NCBI GenBank assembly: GCA_963576785.1
Contig: OY756146.1
Location: 558,001 to 622,000, forward strand
Length of the DNA stretch: 64,000 nt
DNA from: Chlorophyllum brunneum
Lineage: Eukaryota > Basidiomycota > Agaricomycetes > Agaricales > Agaricaceae
Direction: 5' to 3'
Every line of letters begins with the position of its first letter. Position 1 is the first letter of the stretch. Positions 32,894-44,195 of the stretch are shown here, piece after piece. Position numbers and translations under genes: made by a program. Below the pieces are notes generated by a model, which was not told the origin of the DNA, did not search any database, and saw only the letters and a list, made by a program, of their open reading frames with translations.

Positions 32894-33639
32894 AAGGAGA
32901 AACCCTAGTCGACACCATAATACTACTGGGAGCAGCAGTAAAAGCAACCCAAGAAGGAGCCTCGAAAATTATGGACACCTTATCCGACGCCACTCCAAGA
33001 CTCAATCAGTTCATCATCAACGAAGGAAGGAGAGACCAACTGGAGAGACACTTGTACGAGATTAACGACGACTTGCAACTCCTCGTTATCTCCAACATAC
33101 GAGCTCGGATGCACAGCATCCTTGTAGCCCTAGCCGAACGACTCAATACGTACGAATCCAGAAGCACAGACAACCTCTCCCACCACATCGTTAATCGACT
33201 ACTCGTTAGTAACGACCCATTCCCCATCCAACACCACATCTGCCACACATGCGAACAAAAGACGCAAGAAAGAACCGCCGCCGACCAACTACTCCACCCC
33301 GACATCGAAGAGGAAGTCGCTCACCTCCAAACCATACTCACCACGGTAGTACCCCCCATCACACCCATGACTTTCCACCCGCCGACAGGATATAACACTT
33401 TGAAATCAGAAGGCGAAAAGGACAACGATTATTGGAAAGAAATCGTGTACAAACTTTTAAGCAATCACACCAACGACAATACTACGTACAACAACCACAC
33501 CCACTTCCTGTTTAAAGAAGGACCACCACACGCACCCCTCTGGATTGGTTTACGACGTGTTGACAAGACACCTCTCATTGGAGGAAACAAGAAGGACTTG
33601 GCCAGAGCTCTGGGAGCGGCCGTACCTATGAACGAGTAA
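32803..33639 (+). CDS. Family A ORF3, unknown protein of 278 residues after pol
   Basis: I do not recognise this protein. The frame is complete (MPAERQLTPYPYL ... GAAVPMNE) and sits between pol and the purine tract, the place where env-like genes occur. It looks soluble and mainly helical: no signal peptide, no membrane helix, and long charged amphipathic stretches (RRDQLERHLYEINDDLQLL, ARMHSILVALAERL). One CHTC pair is seen. The C-terminal third holds the best-kept blocks: PMTFHPPTGYNTLKSEG, DYWKEIVYKLL, HFLFKEG and PLWIG. Copy 3 has the same length with one stop (44196-45032). The much older copy 2 has a diverged homologue (50982-51848) keeping those blocks. Expression could be by splicing or reinitiation. 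A structural, packaging or host-interaction role are all open. Confidence 0.85.
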   Translation: MPAERQLTPYPYLAEFEELVPERTNQEEIVEGETLVDTIILLGAAVKATQEGASKIMDTLSDATPRLNQFIINEGRRDQLERHLYEINDDLQLLVISNIRARMHSILVALAERLNTYESRSTDNLSHHIVNRLLVSNDPFPIQHHICHTCEQKTQERTAADQLLHPDIEEEVAHLQTILTTVVPPITPMTFHPPTGYNTLKSEGEKDNDYWKEIVYKLLSNHTNDNTTYNNHTHFLFKEGPPHAPLWIGLRRVDKTPLIGGNKKDLARALGAAVPMNE

Positions 33640-33735
33640 AAACACTCGTCGGGTTTTCTTAAACTTTAACAAATTCCATATGTTCTATCTTACAAAGGAC
33701 CTTTACAGTAATACGTATCATGAGGACATGAAGCT

Positions 33736-33747
33736 TGAAAGGGAGGT
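33736..33747 (+). other. Polypurine tract before the 3' LTR of copy 1
   Basis: GAAAGGGAGG followed by TAT and then the LTR. Copies 2 (AAAAAGGGAGG) and 3 keep the same tract, which primes plus-strand synthesis in LTR elements. Confidence 0.7.
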
Positions 33748-33749
33748 AT

Positions 33750-34049
33750 TGTTACGAATCATAGACCGTTCATTCCTATCATGCGCCCGTTACCTCGTGT
33801 ACTCTCATACTCGTTTCATCTCCTGTATCACCCTAGAGGCTGTGCCTTCTACCTGACTCGTTCTACTCGTCTCCTCTGACTCCGTTACTCGACTCCCTTA
33901 TTATTAGCCTCTACTACTAGTATATAAAGTGTAGTAATACTTGATGTATTCCTTACACTTTACCAATCGTATCATCCCTTCTTCCTTTCTCTACTTCCTT
34001 CCCTTTATCCAAAGGCTTGCAACCTGAGTCAGAGACTAAGGTCGTAACA
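33750..34049 (+). repeat. 3' LTR of family A copy 1
   Basis: 300 bp, one mismatch to the 5' LTR. Followed by the target duplication TCAAC at 34050-34054 and then by element B sequence. Confidence 0.95.
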
Positions 34050-34054
34050 TCAAC

Positions 34055-35385
34055 CACCAAACAACTCTGCATAATGTTTGACTATTGGGGGCACTCCCAC
34101 GTCTTTTATTGCTACTGCATTAAGGGGCTAGAGATCATGGACAAGATGGAGAGATTTCCCATCCTTTTTTAGTACACAAAACCAATGAGAACAATATGAA
34201 GAGCTTGATAGTTCATAGACTTCTGCTGTGATCTTGTCCTTGATGATCTGAACTACACAATTGAAGATTCCTGGGGGAATAGGTATGTTTTGTAGGCTCC
34301 ATGGAATGTGCTCAATTGTAGAGATTACAACTAGGTCAAAATAATCTGAAGAGAATTTTCCTTTCTCTTCTTTGCACCATACAAAACTGGTCTCTTGAGC
34401 TTTGATAAGGTAATGTACCAGTTTTTCTTCTTCCATCATTAGGAAGCTATTCTCATTTACCTTCATAGCTTCCTTTTATTCAGCTGTATAATGAGTTCCA
34501 AGTATGAAGTTGGAAGGGTTAGTTAGTAGGATTGGGAGGTTTTGGAGAGGATCAGCTGGGATCTAACAAACAATTCAGAACTTTTCTGGTAGGGTGGTGG
34601 TGACAGGCTTGATATGACTGGCAACTTTCTTGTAGGCAAGTGTCTTGAGGGTTTGGAGAGTTTTCTCTAGGGCTGATAGTAATATTTTGTATATTTCCTT
34701 AGACTTCGATATAGTGTTGAAGTGAGATGAGATAAACATAAGTGGTGAAATCATAAAGCAGTTGAGTGGGGTTATTGACAAGGTAGGTTTCTTTAACAAT
34801 TTGTGAGCTTGTAGTTGATGTATATCTCCTCAACACATAGCTAAATCATCAATTTTTAAAAACCTGAGTGAGATAGTGAGGTACAGATTTGAGGCTTGGT
34901 TGGGACTGTAATAATTTGGCCATTATTGGGTCTATGAGCATAATATATGATCTTCCATTCGAAAGATGGCATATATTGGCTTGGGTAAGTGTCAAGAATG
35001 GCCATCCCAGTAGTATTTTGTATAATACATTTTTAACCACTTAAACTTGAAGATACAACATACAGTTGCCAATGGTTACTCGAAGATTGGGTAGGAATCC
35101 CATTGTCGATTTGCAAGAGGAGTTGGCTGATTCTATAACCATAACTTTGTCCAATCTCATAGGTATCCCTAACTTCTCCCAAATATCATATCGCACACTA
35201 ATGATCTGGGAACCCTCATCCAGGATGGCATCCACCTTTGTTTTTCCCTCTATATCTAACTCAATAGTGTGCAGATCTTCAACATCATTTGTGACTACAA
35301 GTGTCATCAATTCTCTTGTTTTTGGAGAGTGAACAAGTGCTGACACTGTCTCTTCTGCTTCTTCGAGTGAAGAAACAGCTGCCAT
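34055..35385 (-). pseudogene. Element B pol, 5' part: protease and start of RT
   Basis: Minus strand, decayed. The retropepsin-like region includes VDAILDEGSQIISVRYDIW (35385-35041), with the DEGS active-site form of this gypsy group, and KILLGWPFL just downstream. The RT start includes IPIPPGIFNCVVQIIKDK and KKDGKSLHLVHDL (34128-34300). The frame continues across the copy 1 insertion at 27541 with FDLFVGYDQ. Confidence 0.75.
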
Positions 35386-37250
35386 GGTAATAGGTACCCT
35401 TTTTGTGGTTACTTGCTCCTTGATATATCGTCAAACTTCAGGTGAGACAACCAGAAGTTGTTGGTGCATTACTGTCACTGTACTATCCATTGCTTTGTCT
35501 AACACTTCTTGTATGATGGCAGAATCTTCAACTGGTATTGTATACCAAAGTTATGGTGTATTTGAGGGATTGGTGGCTGATTGATTGGGAATGTTTGAAA
35601 AAGGGGTAGGGGTCAATGTTTGGCCTTTGTTCCCTGATTGAGTACTGATACTTGGACTAGGCTTGCTCTTAGCAACATTTCCAACATATTTTCAAAGGTC
35701 CTCTGCTTGTTTAAGAGATAAAACTGCTACCGTATCAAGAAGCCAAAGTTTCCTCAAGGTCTTTAACTGACATCTTGTTTGTGATAACATCTGATAGTTC
35801 TGAAGACATAGTCCACATATACTACTGGGCTTAGACTACTGGAGCTGCTTCAATAATGTTGGTTGCAATGGTGGGTACATTTCGAGCCTTGTAATAATTG
35901 TCAATTTTCTCTCTAATATCCTTTCTAGGAAAAACTTGAGCTATGATATCCTTTCCAGGAAAAACTTGAGCTATGATAACTGTTCCATCAGATAGTGTAA
36001 TACAATGATTGGTTGTATGGATGCACAACCCTTTTTGGATATATTCTTTGACTAGGGCACATCTATGGTAGAAGTGATGAGGGTTCGAGCAGAATGCACA
36101 ATCAGTATTCTGAGGTCAGTTGGTAAGTGGTTGTGTAGGTGTTCCTTGTGACTGATTCCCAAGTTTTCCAGCTAACTTGCTCAAGAATACATCAAAGACA
36201 AAGAACTACTCAAAGGATGACATATTGAATGTTTTGTGGGGAGCTGGCAGCAATACTGGTTGAGGAGAAGGTAGTTGGAATACTGAATATTGGGATTGGT
36301 GCTGGATATGCCAAATGTCCTGGAAAACCAGCTGGCTCATTTGAAGTAGAGACTGTATCGAGCAGAAATAGCACAGCCTTAACTACATCTGATATTTCCC
36401 AAGGCTGATGAGGTAGGAAGTCTGGTAATTTGAGGCAAAGTCTGGCAGTAAGTCATTCTCAGAAGTGGGAGTCAAATCCACTCAGGAAAATCATATCTCA
36501 CTCCCTTTGTAAGATCTTGTTTTGTCATGACAGCTATCCACTAATTGTTAGGAACTTTCTATAGTATTTACCAAATTGATATCTTGAACTCATTGGTGTC
36601 ATGGCCTGACAGTTGGTGAGGGCCTCAAGATTATAGAATATATACTTGTGATCTTCATTAGTACCAGGGTAGATAGTGGTAACTTCTTGTTTAAATCAAT
36701 CCCAATTATTTCCTGCTGCTGATGGAAGTTCTTTCCAGGTATTATATTCATTCCACCCAAGGTATCCAAGGGTATACTCAATTATTTCTTGATCATTAAG
36801 CTGACAACTTTTTCCTAGATGTTCTACCTCTGCAAAAAATCATCCTAGTGAAAGAGGATGTCCATCAAATTTTGGAGCATTTTGTTTATAGGGACTAAGC
36901 ATGAATCAAGGATTGGGAGGAGCTTGGATGTAGATAGGAGGTGGTGGAGGTAGTGGAACTAGTGGATTGGAAGGTCGGACACCTTGGAGTGTATGCCAAC
37001 TTACTAGAATGAAATGTGGATGGGCAAGTGTCTGCAAGCCAACATTGGTGTCATCTCCAGACATGCCAAAGGCTCAATATTGACACTGGCCTGATGGTCC
37101 AACCTAAGGCAGAGGTAAGAAAGGAATATCATCTCTACTTAATGACATGTTGATAAGTAATATGTTTAGGGTTGATGGGTTTTGGAGGTGTACTTTGGGC
37201 TAGGGTAAAAGGAAAGGTATTGGAATATATGGGTCAAGAGGCCCCTCATG
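35386..37250 (-). pseudogene. Element B gag remains
   Basis: Minus-strand fragments such as APKFDGHPLSLG and IIEYTLGYLGWNEYNTWKEL fit the gag of the same gypsy group, interrupted by many stops. No zinc knuckle could be located with confidence. There is a 27-bp direct repeat (GATATCCTTTC[CT]AGGAAAAACTTGAGC[TA]) near 35918-35972. Confidence 0.6.
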
Positions 37251-37270
37251 GTGGGCTCCAGATGAAGAGA

Positions 37271-37971
37271 TGTTGTCTCATTATGTTTGTAGGTATGTTA
37301 GTGTCCATCTGATGTTGGGGCTTTAACCCAAGGGAAATAGAGGTGAAAGGGGATGTGTCTAGGAATACATGAAGGTAAGAGAAAGGGGGGTTTGTTGAAG
37401 CAAGATGTTTATGAGCCTTTGGAAGGCAGAGAAGAGAGATAGGAATAATCAGATATTTTTTCACTAATTTTCATAGACAAAATACATTCGTAGTTATACA
37501 AAAATCCAAACCTATGCTATGGAAACCTTGTACATAGTTTGTATGCACTGTACAAATAATTTGAATAGAAAAGTAGAGTCTGAAACAGTCCAAATTAGGG
37601 ATTATGGAAATATTATATGGATTGAATGAAAGAGTACATAAGAGATTGAAAATTTTCATACTTTTAGTAATAACTGTTCCTATGTATTCAGGGATTTGAA
37701 TGAAATCATTTTATCAAGAGGTTACTGGCTGGTGCAGTGAATGGAGAGCAATGTTGGAGTGATGGGTGAGGCAGTTAGGCCCAAAGACTTTTGCCCTTTT
37801 TGAGTCTGCAAGAATTGATGCCCATCTTGCTAGCATTCAAAATGTATCAGCCATTGAGTCCTCAGCCTATTTTCCTTCATCAGATAAGCAGAATATTGTA
37901 TACAAATAGGGCTAGTCAGAGGAAGGGGACAGATAGCTATTTGAAGGCCTAGCCATTGTCCAATCTCTACA
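37271..37971 (-). repeat. LTR of element B (5' LTR in element orientation)
   Basis: About 701 bp, partner of 24055-24748. On its left the internal region begins CATCTGGAGCCCACC on the minus strand; I could not match it to a tRNA end. Confidence 0.75.
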
Positions 37972-38005
37972 CTAAGTCTTAGACTAAGGTTGTAATAATA
38001 GTAGA
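37972..38005 (+). repeat. Right stub of the broken family A LTR
   Basis: CTAAGTCTTAGACTAAGGTT GTAAT matches the last bases of family A LTRs and completes the LTR part at 23881-24047. Confidence 0.65.
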
Positions 38006-38027
38006 AGATTAGATAATGATGATCAGA

Positions 38028-38166
38028 TTTGAGGAACCAAGCATAGAGTGCTTTAGTGGTGAGGATGGACTATTGTTGGCAAGAGTGAGTCAAACAGTCC
38101 AGTAAAAGCCAGAAGGCCTGAATAGAATCAGTAAAGATATAGATGTGTTCTACCAAGGTATAGTTG
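38028..38166 (-). mobile_element. Short LINE fragment
   Basis: Matches 55668-55805 and 22540-22680 (TTTGAGGAACCAAGC, GAGTGCTTTAG, AACAGTCCAGTA), the 3' part of the Tad-like LINE. It ends exactly where the family C LTR starts. Confidence 0.65.
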
Positions 38167-38648
38167 TGTTACAACTGGTAAATTGCATGCCTGTTTTAGG
38201 ATACAATTCTATTTTAGTTCAGGTTTTCAGCTTGCACAGAGGATCACTTGCTGATTTGGCTTATCTTTGTTTTGGACCTATCAACCAACCTTTCCTATAT
38301 TTGTTTTTATCTGTTTTTGTACATTTTGTTTTCTTTTACATTCTGATTCCTTTCTACCTCTATTACTCTGTACTTCAGTATCATCTGTTCTACTTATCAT
38401 GTCACGTTCCTGTTACCATTATCATATGATGTTTCCCTTATTCTTTTTATGTCTAGTTACTCTGTTATCTTGTCCATTGACCTTCCAATACTTTTCTACT
38501 ACTAGTATATAAGTAGTCCTTTATACACTTGTATTTGGTAGTCTGATTATCAACTTAGTCTCTGGCTACCTTCCTCTATCACTTTCTTCTATACAAGTAA
38601 ATCCTTCTGCTTGTCCACTACCCACATCTGACCTCTATCCTAGTAACA
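38167..38648 (+). repeat. LTR of a third gypsy family (C)
   Basis: About 482 bp, TGTTACAACTGG ... CCTAGTAACA, with inverted TGTTAC/GTAACA ends and a TATA element (CTAGTATATAAG near 38504). It is followed by a leader and gag-like coding sequence, so this is a 5' LTR. Confidence 0.65.
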
Positions 38649-38822
38649 AAAGGTCATCTAAGTAAAGACCACTACAATACTTGGAGGGGTGCAGCACATA
38701 AGCTGAAGCCAAGGTCCCCCATCTGTCCAGTCCACCATTCTATAAGGACTGTACTCTTGTCTATAGTATTGAACTTAATAGTATAATCAGACTGAGACCT
38801 CCAGTATTGACTCTCCTTTCTC

Positions 38823-39372
38823 ATGACTACTTATCTTACCCATTCTTCTGCATCTGCAGAATCTACCATGCCTAGCACTACTACCCATAACTGCACTTCT
38901 ACCCAACCACCTATTACCATTGATAAACCAGCTGCAGAAGATAGTGATGATGACCTGTCTGAAGATAGTGATGAACTACCCATGGACCTTACTGGTGCTA
39001 TGGCCCATGCTTTATCCTCTGGCCAAAACTTGGGACAGCCAAGAATGCTCCAGTTCTTCAGTCCCTAACAATCATTTGGAAATCAAGGCTTGTGAACCAG
39101 ACACTTTTGATGGCTCAGACCCTCTCAAACTAAAGAATTGGGTCTTCCAATGTATTCTTTATTTTGCCACCAATTCTCACTAGCTCAAAACCAACAATTC
39201 TAAAGTTACTTTTTCTATTATATACCTGTCTAGTACTGTCCTCCACCTTTTCCAAACCTACTTCAGTAGTAAGGACATCACTTTTAGTGATAATCTCTTG
39301 CTTAATAATTGGGACTCTTTTGTTAAAGAGCTCACTTCTCACTTTGGGTCTACCAACCCAGCTAGAGAAGCT
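38823..39372 (+). pseudogene. Family C gag fragment
   Basis: Starts MTTYLTHSSASAEST, then after a frame change continues EPDTFDGSDPLKLKNWVFQC, KVTFSIIYLSST and WDSFVKELTSHFGSTNPARE, the classic gypsy gag capsid pattern. It is cut at 39372 by the 5' LTR of family A copy 2. The continuation is not seen beyond copy 2. Confidence 0.7.
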
Positions 39373-39677
39373 TGTTATAGACTATAGATAGATAGTACAT
39401 TCCTATTATACACTTGTTATACTCATTATTCCTATGTATCTGTTTCATCCCCTGTTTCATCCCTTATGGCTGTACTCTTACTGACTCATTCTACTCATCC
39501 TTTATGACTCCTTTACTCTGCTCCCTTATTCTTAGCTCTTACCACTAGTATATAAAGTGTAGTAATACTCAATGTATTCCTTACACTTTACCAATTGTAT
39601 CATCCCTTTCTCTTCTCTCTACTTCCTTGTCTTTATCCAAAGACTTGCAACCTGAGTCCTAGACTAAGGTTGTAACA
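39373..39677 (+). repeat. 5' LTR of family A copy 2
   Basis: 305 bp, TGTTATAG ... GTTGTAACA. The predicted mRNA start ACACTTTACCAA is at 39583-39594 and the primer site TTGGTAAAGTGT at 39679-39690, both unchanged despite general decay. Confidence 0.9.
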
Positions 39678-39772
39678 TTTGGTAAAGTGTTATTTTGACT
39701 TACCTTGCAAGAGAGATACCACTATTCATAGCTAGGCTTGGAATAATAGCCTCTGACTAGGATGACAGTATA

Positions 39773-40990
39773 TGAGCAGCAGTAGCTCATCAAGAACACT
39801 GAAAAGACCAAGAGCTCTGAGACCAACAGATATCTAGAGATCACCAGTAACCCTCAGATCCAAATGACAAACAGAACCAGAAATCTCTAAAGGCCTTAAG
39901 CAGCAGAAATCAGAACACAGCATAGACAAAGACACAGCTCTTTTCGAGACCCTATTTAATACAAACATTGCCAAGGCCACATCCAACATAGAAGTTGCTG
40001 AAGCCCCATCTGATACAGAAATTGCCAAGATCTACAAGAACAAACATAGTGAACTAGAAACCAAATCAGAAATGGCTGATGAAATCAATTTCCCAAAGAA
40101 TTTAGCTCTAAAACTAGGATATTTCAATGGAGATAGAACCAAATTTGACAATTGGTGAAGAGTGATGTTCTTATGGACACTCTTTGACAAGATCAAGGAT
40201 AACAAGCAAAAAATAATAGGAATATTGGCACAAATGAAAGGAGGACTAGCAGATCCTTATGCCAATGCCAAGTTACAGACAATTCAAGACAAGAAAACAC
40301 CGGCATTTGATGACTTTGCAAAGGAGATGGTAGCCACCTTCTTCTTGGGGAATAGGAAAGCAATAGCACAAGGGGAAATCAAGTTGTTCAAACAGGGAAA
40401 GAGGAATACTGCAGACTTCTTAACAGAGTTTAAAGCATTGAAAACTCAAGCAGGAACAGACAATGCACATGCCATATTCCTCTTCAAAAGACATACCAGA
40501 GCAGACATTATTAGAACCATTGTAGGCTATCTATTAGCCTCAATTCCAGATACATACAACAAATGGAGAAACATGATCCTTGTAGTAGGACAGGAATACA
40601 AAACTGCAGACATTACCTAAGGAGACATCAGAACCAGCAATGGAGTCACATACGGAGGTGGAGGACAGCCAATGACTTTTTTTATTATTAGATATTAGTA
40701 AGCTGCTATTATTATTTTCTTGTTCTTATGGAGATTGGCAGACAGAGGGCAGATACCAATCAAAATGGGAAACCAAGATGTTTTAACTACAACTTATATG
40801 GACATATTGCCAAATATTACTGCAAGAAGACAAAGATCATATACACCAAAATAATGTGCTATAATTGTGGCAAGCAAGGCCACATCTTGAAGAATTGTAA
40901 AGCACCAAAGAAAGCACACATCAGAGAGATTACTGAGGAAACTGAGTAAGAAGAAGAGGCAAAGGAGGATTTTGTTAAAGGCTCCAAGTA
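39773..40990 (+). pseudogene. gag: Family A copy 2 gag
   Basis: Aligns with copy 1 Gag from MSSSSSSRT to the tail DFVKGSK, with several stops in the first 120 codons and after DIT (40618). Zinc knuckles are partly lost: the first begins FNYN instead of CYNC, while the second (CYNCGKQGHILKNC) is intact. A 53-bp insertion at 40675-40727 interrupts it. Confidence 0.88.
40675..40727. other. 53-bp AT-rich insertion in copy 2 gag
   Basis: Compared with copies 1 and 3, 53 bases rich in A and T (with TTATTATTA twice) lie between two ATG triplets (40672-40674 and 40728-40730), as if inserted with a 3-bp duplication. It lacks GT-AG ends. Confidence 0.55.
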
Positions 40991-41050
40991 GGTACAAACC
41001 CATGAGCCAATAAACCTAAAGTTCCTGTTTTACTTCACAATAGACAATAT

Positions 41051-43813
41051 ATGATTCCACAGAAAAGAAACTCGATGTGCAAACTTCTCCTCAATTTAAC
41101 AATCAGAACAATGAAGGGACCTAAACAGATCACCATACTGGTAGACTCTGGATATACCCACACATGCATAGCACAGAGAGTAGTAGAAGAAGAACAAATC
41201 ACAATCAGACCCCTTGAAACCCTGATATGGGTAATCAATGCCAACAGACCCAAAAACAAGAAAGGAGAAATAACAGACATGGCACAACTAGTACTAAGCA
41301 ATGGTAAACACATGGAAGAAATTGAAGCAATGGTAACACAACTGGAAAGCACAGACCTATACCTTGGACATGACTGGCTAGTTAAACACAACCTGGAAAT
41401 CAACTGGACAAACAATATAATATGCTTCAATAGATGTCCAAAGGATTGTATCACACACCACAATGACATACAATTCAATGAGAGAATACACATGGTAAAA
41501 GAACACATAGAGAAAAAGAAAATGGACTAGACTAACCCAGAAAACCTACCGACATACCTACAACAATATATGCACCTGTTCAACAAGAAGAACTTTGACA
41601 AACTACCTGAGCACACAATATGGGACCACGAGATAAACCTGTCAGAAAATACACCACTGGTACTACAATCCAAAGTCTACCCAATAATAATAATGGAAAA
41701 GCAAGAACTACAGAAATTTCTTGACAAGAACATTGCTTTAGGACAAATTTGGCCATCACAATCCCCTTATGTGACCCCATGCTTCTTCATACCAAAGAAG
41801 AACAGAACCAAGTGACTAGTACAAGACTACAAAAAATTAAACAAACACATAATTAAAGGCAAAACACCACTTCTGCTGATAAGCAAAGTTATTGACAGAC
41901 TCAAGGATACAAAAGTCTTCAACAAGCTTGACATTATTTGGGGATACAACAACATCCGGATCAGAGAAGACAATGAATGGAAAGCAGTATTTGTAATAAA
42001 CAACAGATTATTTGAACCAACAGTCATATTTTTCGGAATGAGCAACTTGCCAGCAACATTCCAAAGGATGATGAACATGGTCTTCTGAGAGATGCTAAAT
42101 AAAGGAGCAGTTGTCAACTATATGGATAACTTCATCATTCCAGGAACCACACAACAGGAACTTGAAGATAGGACAAAATGATTTCTTGATATTGCATCAA
42201 AATACCAACTGTATTTCAAAAGGTCAAAGTGCTTATTTGATGCAAAGGAGATACCAATATTGGGATTTGTGGTTGGACAAGGCAGCATTAAAATGGAGGA
42301 AGAGAAGGTGAAAGCAGTGAAAGAGTGGCCAATACCCAAATCCCTGAAAGATGTTAAAAAATTCCTAGAATTCACAAACTTTTACTGATGATTTATACAT
42401 GACTTCAGCAACATAGCAGTCTCTTTACATGAGTTGAAGAAGAAAGACACTCAATGGGTATGGACAGAACAACAACAACAAGCCTTCAAAAGAATTAAGG
42501 AAAAAGTCACAAACAAGCTAGTACTAGTAATGCCACAAGACAAAGGACAATACAGAGTGGAAGTAGATGCATCAGACTATGGAGTAGGAGCAGTACTATC
42601 ACAGAAACAGAAAGAACACTGGTATCCAATTGCATTCCACTCAAGAATAATAATACCTGCAGAATGAAACTATCAAATCTACGATAAAGAACTACTAGCC
42701 ATCCGAGAAGCAATCAAAACCTGGAGACAATACCTACTTGATGCTGATGAACCATTCGAAATCTGGACTGATCATAAGAACTTGGAATACTTCTGAAAGC
42801 CACAACAACTCACAGAACAACAAGCAAGGTGGCAGATAGAGCTACAAAAATACTATTACATACTGAAACACATCCCCAGAAAGACTAACACAAAAGTGGA
42901 CATCTTATAAAGATTAACAAAAACTGATACCACATGAGACAATACCAATATTATCTTACTACCTAACTATTTATTTGATGACAACACAATTACTACAATC
43001 CGACAAACCTGGAAAACCCCAGGAGAAGAAGACCTGAAACACTGACTATGAAAGGAAACAAAAAGGGAAACACAGTGGCTGAAGGAAAAGGAGAAACAAC
43101 CAGAGGAGATATGGGAGACAGATAGAGTACTAATGTTCGAAGGAAAAATATATGTTCTATCCAACAACCAATTATGACAAGAAATACTCCAACAACACCA
43201 CAATGAGACAGACATAGGACACCCAGGACAACACCAAATGATTGAACTCCTTAAATAGAGTTATTGGTAGCCTCAAATGCATAATAACATCAAATAATAC
43301 ATCAAAGGGTATAAGGCATGCCAATGAAACAAAATACTCCAAACAAGACTGACAACACATTTTCACCCACTACCAACACCAGTGGAACCTTGGGAAGAAA
43401 TATCAATCAACATAATAGGACTATTACCAGAATAAAAGAGATATGATACAATACTTGTCATAGTTGATTGTTTCAGCAAAATGATCAGACTGTGCACAGT
43501 TAATACCATCTTAACATCCGAGGAGCTAGGAGATGTCTACTGAGATAATATATGGAGAACATATGGAATACCCTGCAGAATCATCAGTGACAGAGGTCTA
43601 CAATTTGCATCAAAATTCATAGCAGAACTATACTGAGCAACCGGCACCCAACAAAACTTATTCATGGCATACCACCCACAAACTGATGGTCAAACAGAAC
43701 ACATCAACCAGGAGATAGAGACATACCTCAGAAATGTAATAAACTATGCACAGAATAATTGGAAAAAATGGTTAGTCACAGCAGAATTCCAATACAATAA
43801 CAAAACCCACACT
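41051..43813 (+). pseudogene. pol: Family A copy 2 pol, first part
   Basis: Protease (LVDSGYTHTC), RT (NKLDIIWGYNN, then YMDN where copy 1 has YMDD), RNase H (VEVDASDYGVGAVLSQ) and integrase up to NKTHTVT, with stops roughly every 30-100 codons. The codon that is a stop in copies 1 and 3 at SPATF is CAA (Gln) here (42060-42062). It continues at 50226 after copy 3. Confidence 0.88.
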
Positions 43814-43818
43814 GTCAC

Positions 43819-44088
43819 TGTTACGACCTTAGTCTCTGACTCAGGTTACAAGCCTTTGGATAAAGGAAAGGAAGTAGAGAAAGGAAGAAGGGATGATACG
43901 ATTGGTAAAGTGTAAGGAATACATCAAGTATTACTACACTTTATATACCAGTGGTAATGGCTAATAATAAGGGAGAGGAGTAAATGAGTCAGATAGGAGG
44001 TATAGCCTCTAGGGGTGAAACAAGCATGAGGGTACACAAGGTAATGGGCGCATGATAGGAATGAACGGTCTATCTATAGTTCATAACA
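43819..44088 (-). repeat. 3' LTR of family A copy 3
   Basis: 270 bp, about 30 bp shorter than copy 1 LTRs through internal deletions. The polypurine tract lies just to the right on the plus strand (CCTCCCTTTC). Confidence 0.92.
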
Positions 44089-44195
44089 ATACCTCCCTTT
44101 CAAGCTTCATGTCCCCATGATGCGTATTACTGTAAAGGTCCTTTGTAAAATAAAGCATATGGAATTTGGAGAAGATAGGAAAATATGTCGAGTAT

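Larger units (their letters stand above)
27559..34049 (+). mobile_element. Family A copy 1: near-intact Tf1/sushi-like Ty3/gypsy chromovirus
   Basis: 6,491 bp with identical-length 300-bp LTRs differing at one base, flanked by a perfect 5-bp duplication TCAAC (27554-27558 and 34050-34054). Inside, in order: self-priming primer-binding site, gag with two CCHC knuckles, pol (protease, RT, RNase H, H2C2 and DDE integrase, GPF module, chromodomain), a third ORF, a purine-rich tract and the 3' LTR. Only two nonsense codons interrupt pol. It sits inside the RT region of element B in the opposite orientation. The near-identical LTRs mean a recent insertion. Confidence 0.95.
24048..37971 (-). mobile_element. 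Family B Ty3/gypsy element, decayed, split by family A copy 1
   Basis: Long direct repeats (24055-24748 and 37271-37971) bound gag, protease, RT, RNase H and integrase remains in minus orientation, interrupted by the 6.5-kb copy 1 plus its 5-bp duplication. The net length is about 7.4 kb. The flanks CTAA at the left (ending about 24046) and CTAAG at the right (37972) fit a short target duplication inside a family A LTR, whose intact version reads CAACCTAAGTCCTAG (as at 52185). Coding frames carry many stops, so it is inactive. Confidence 0.8.
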
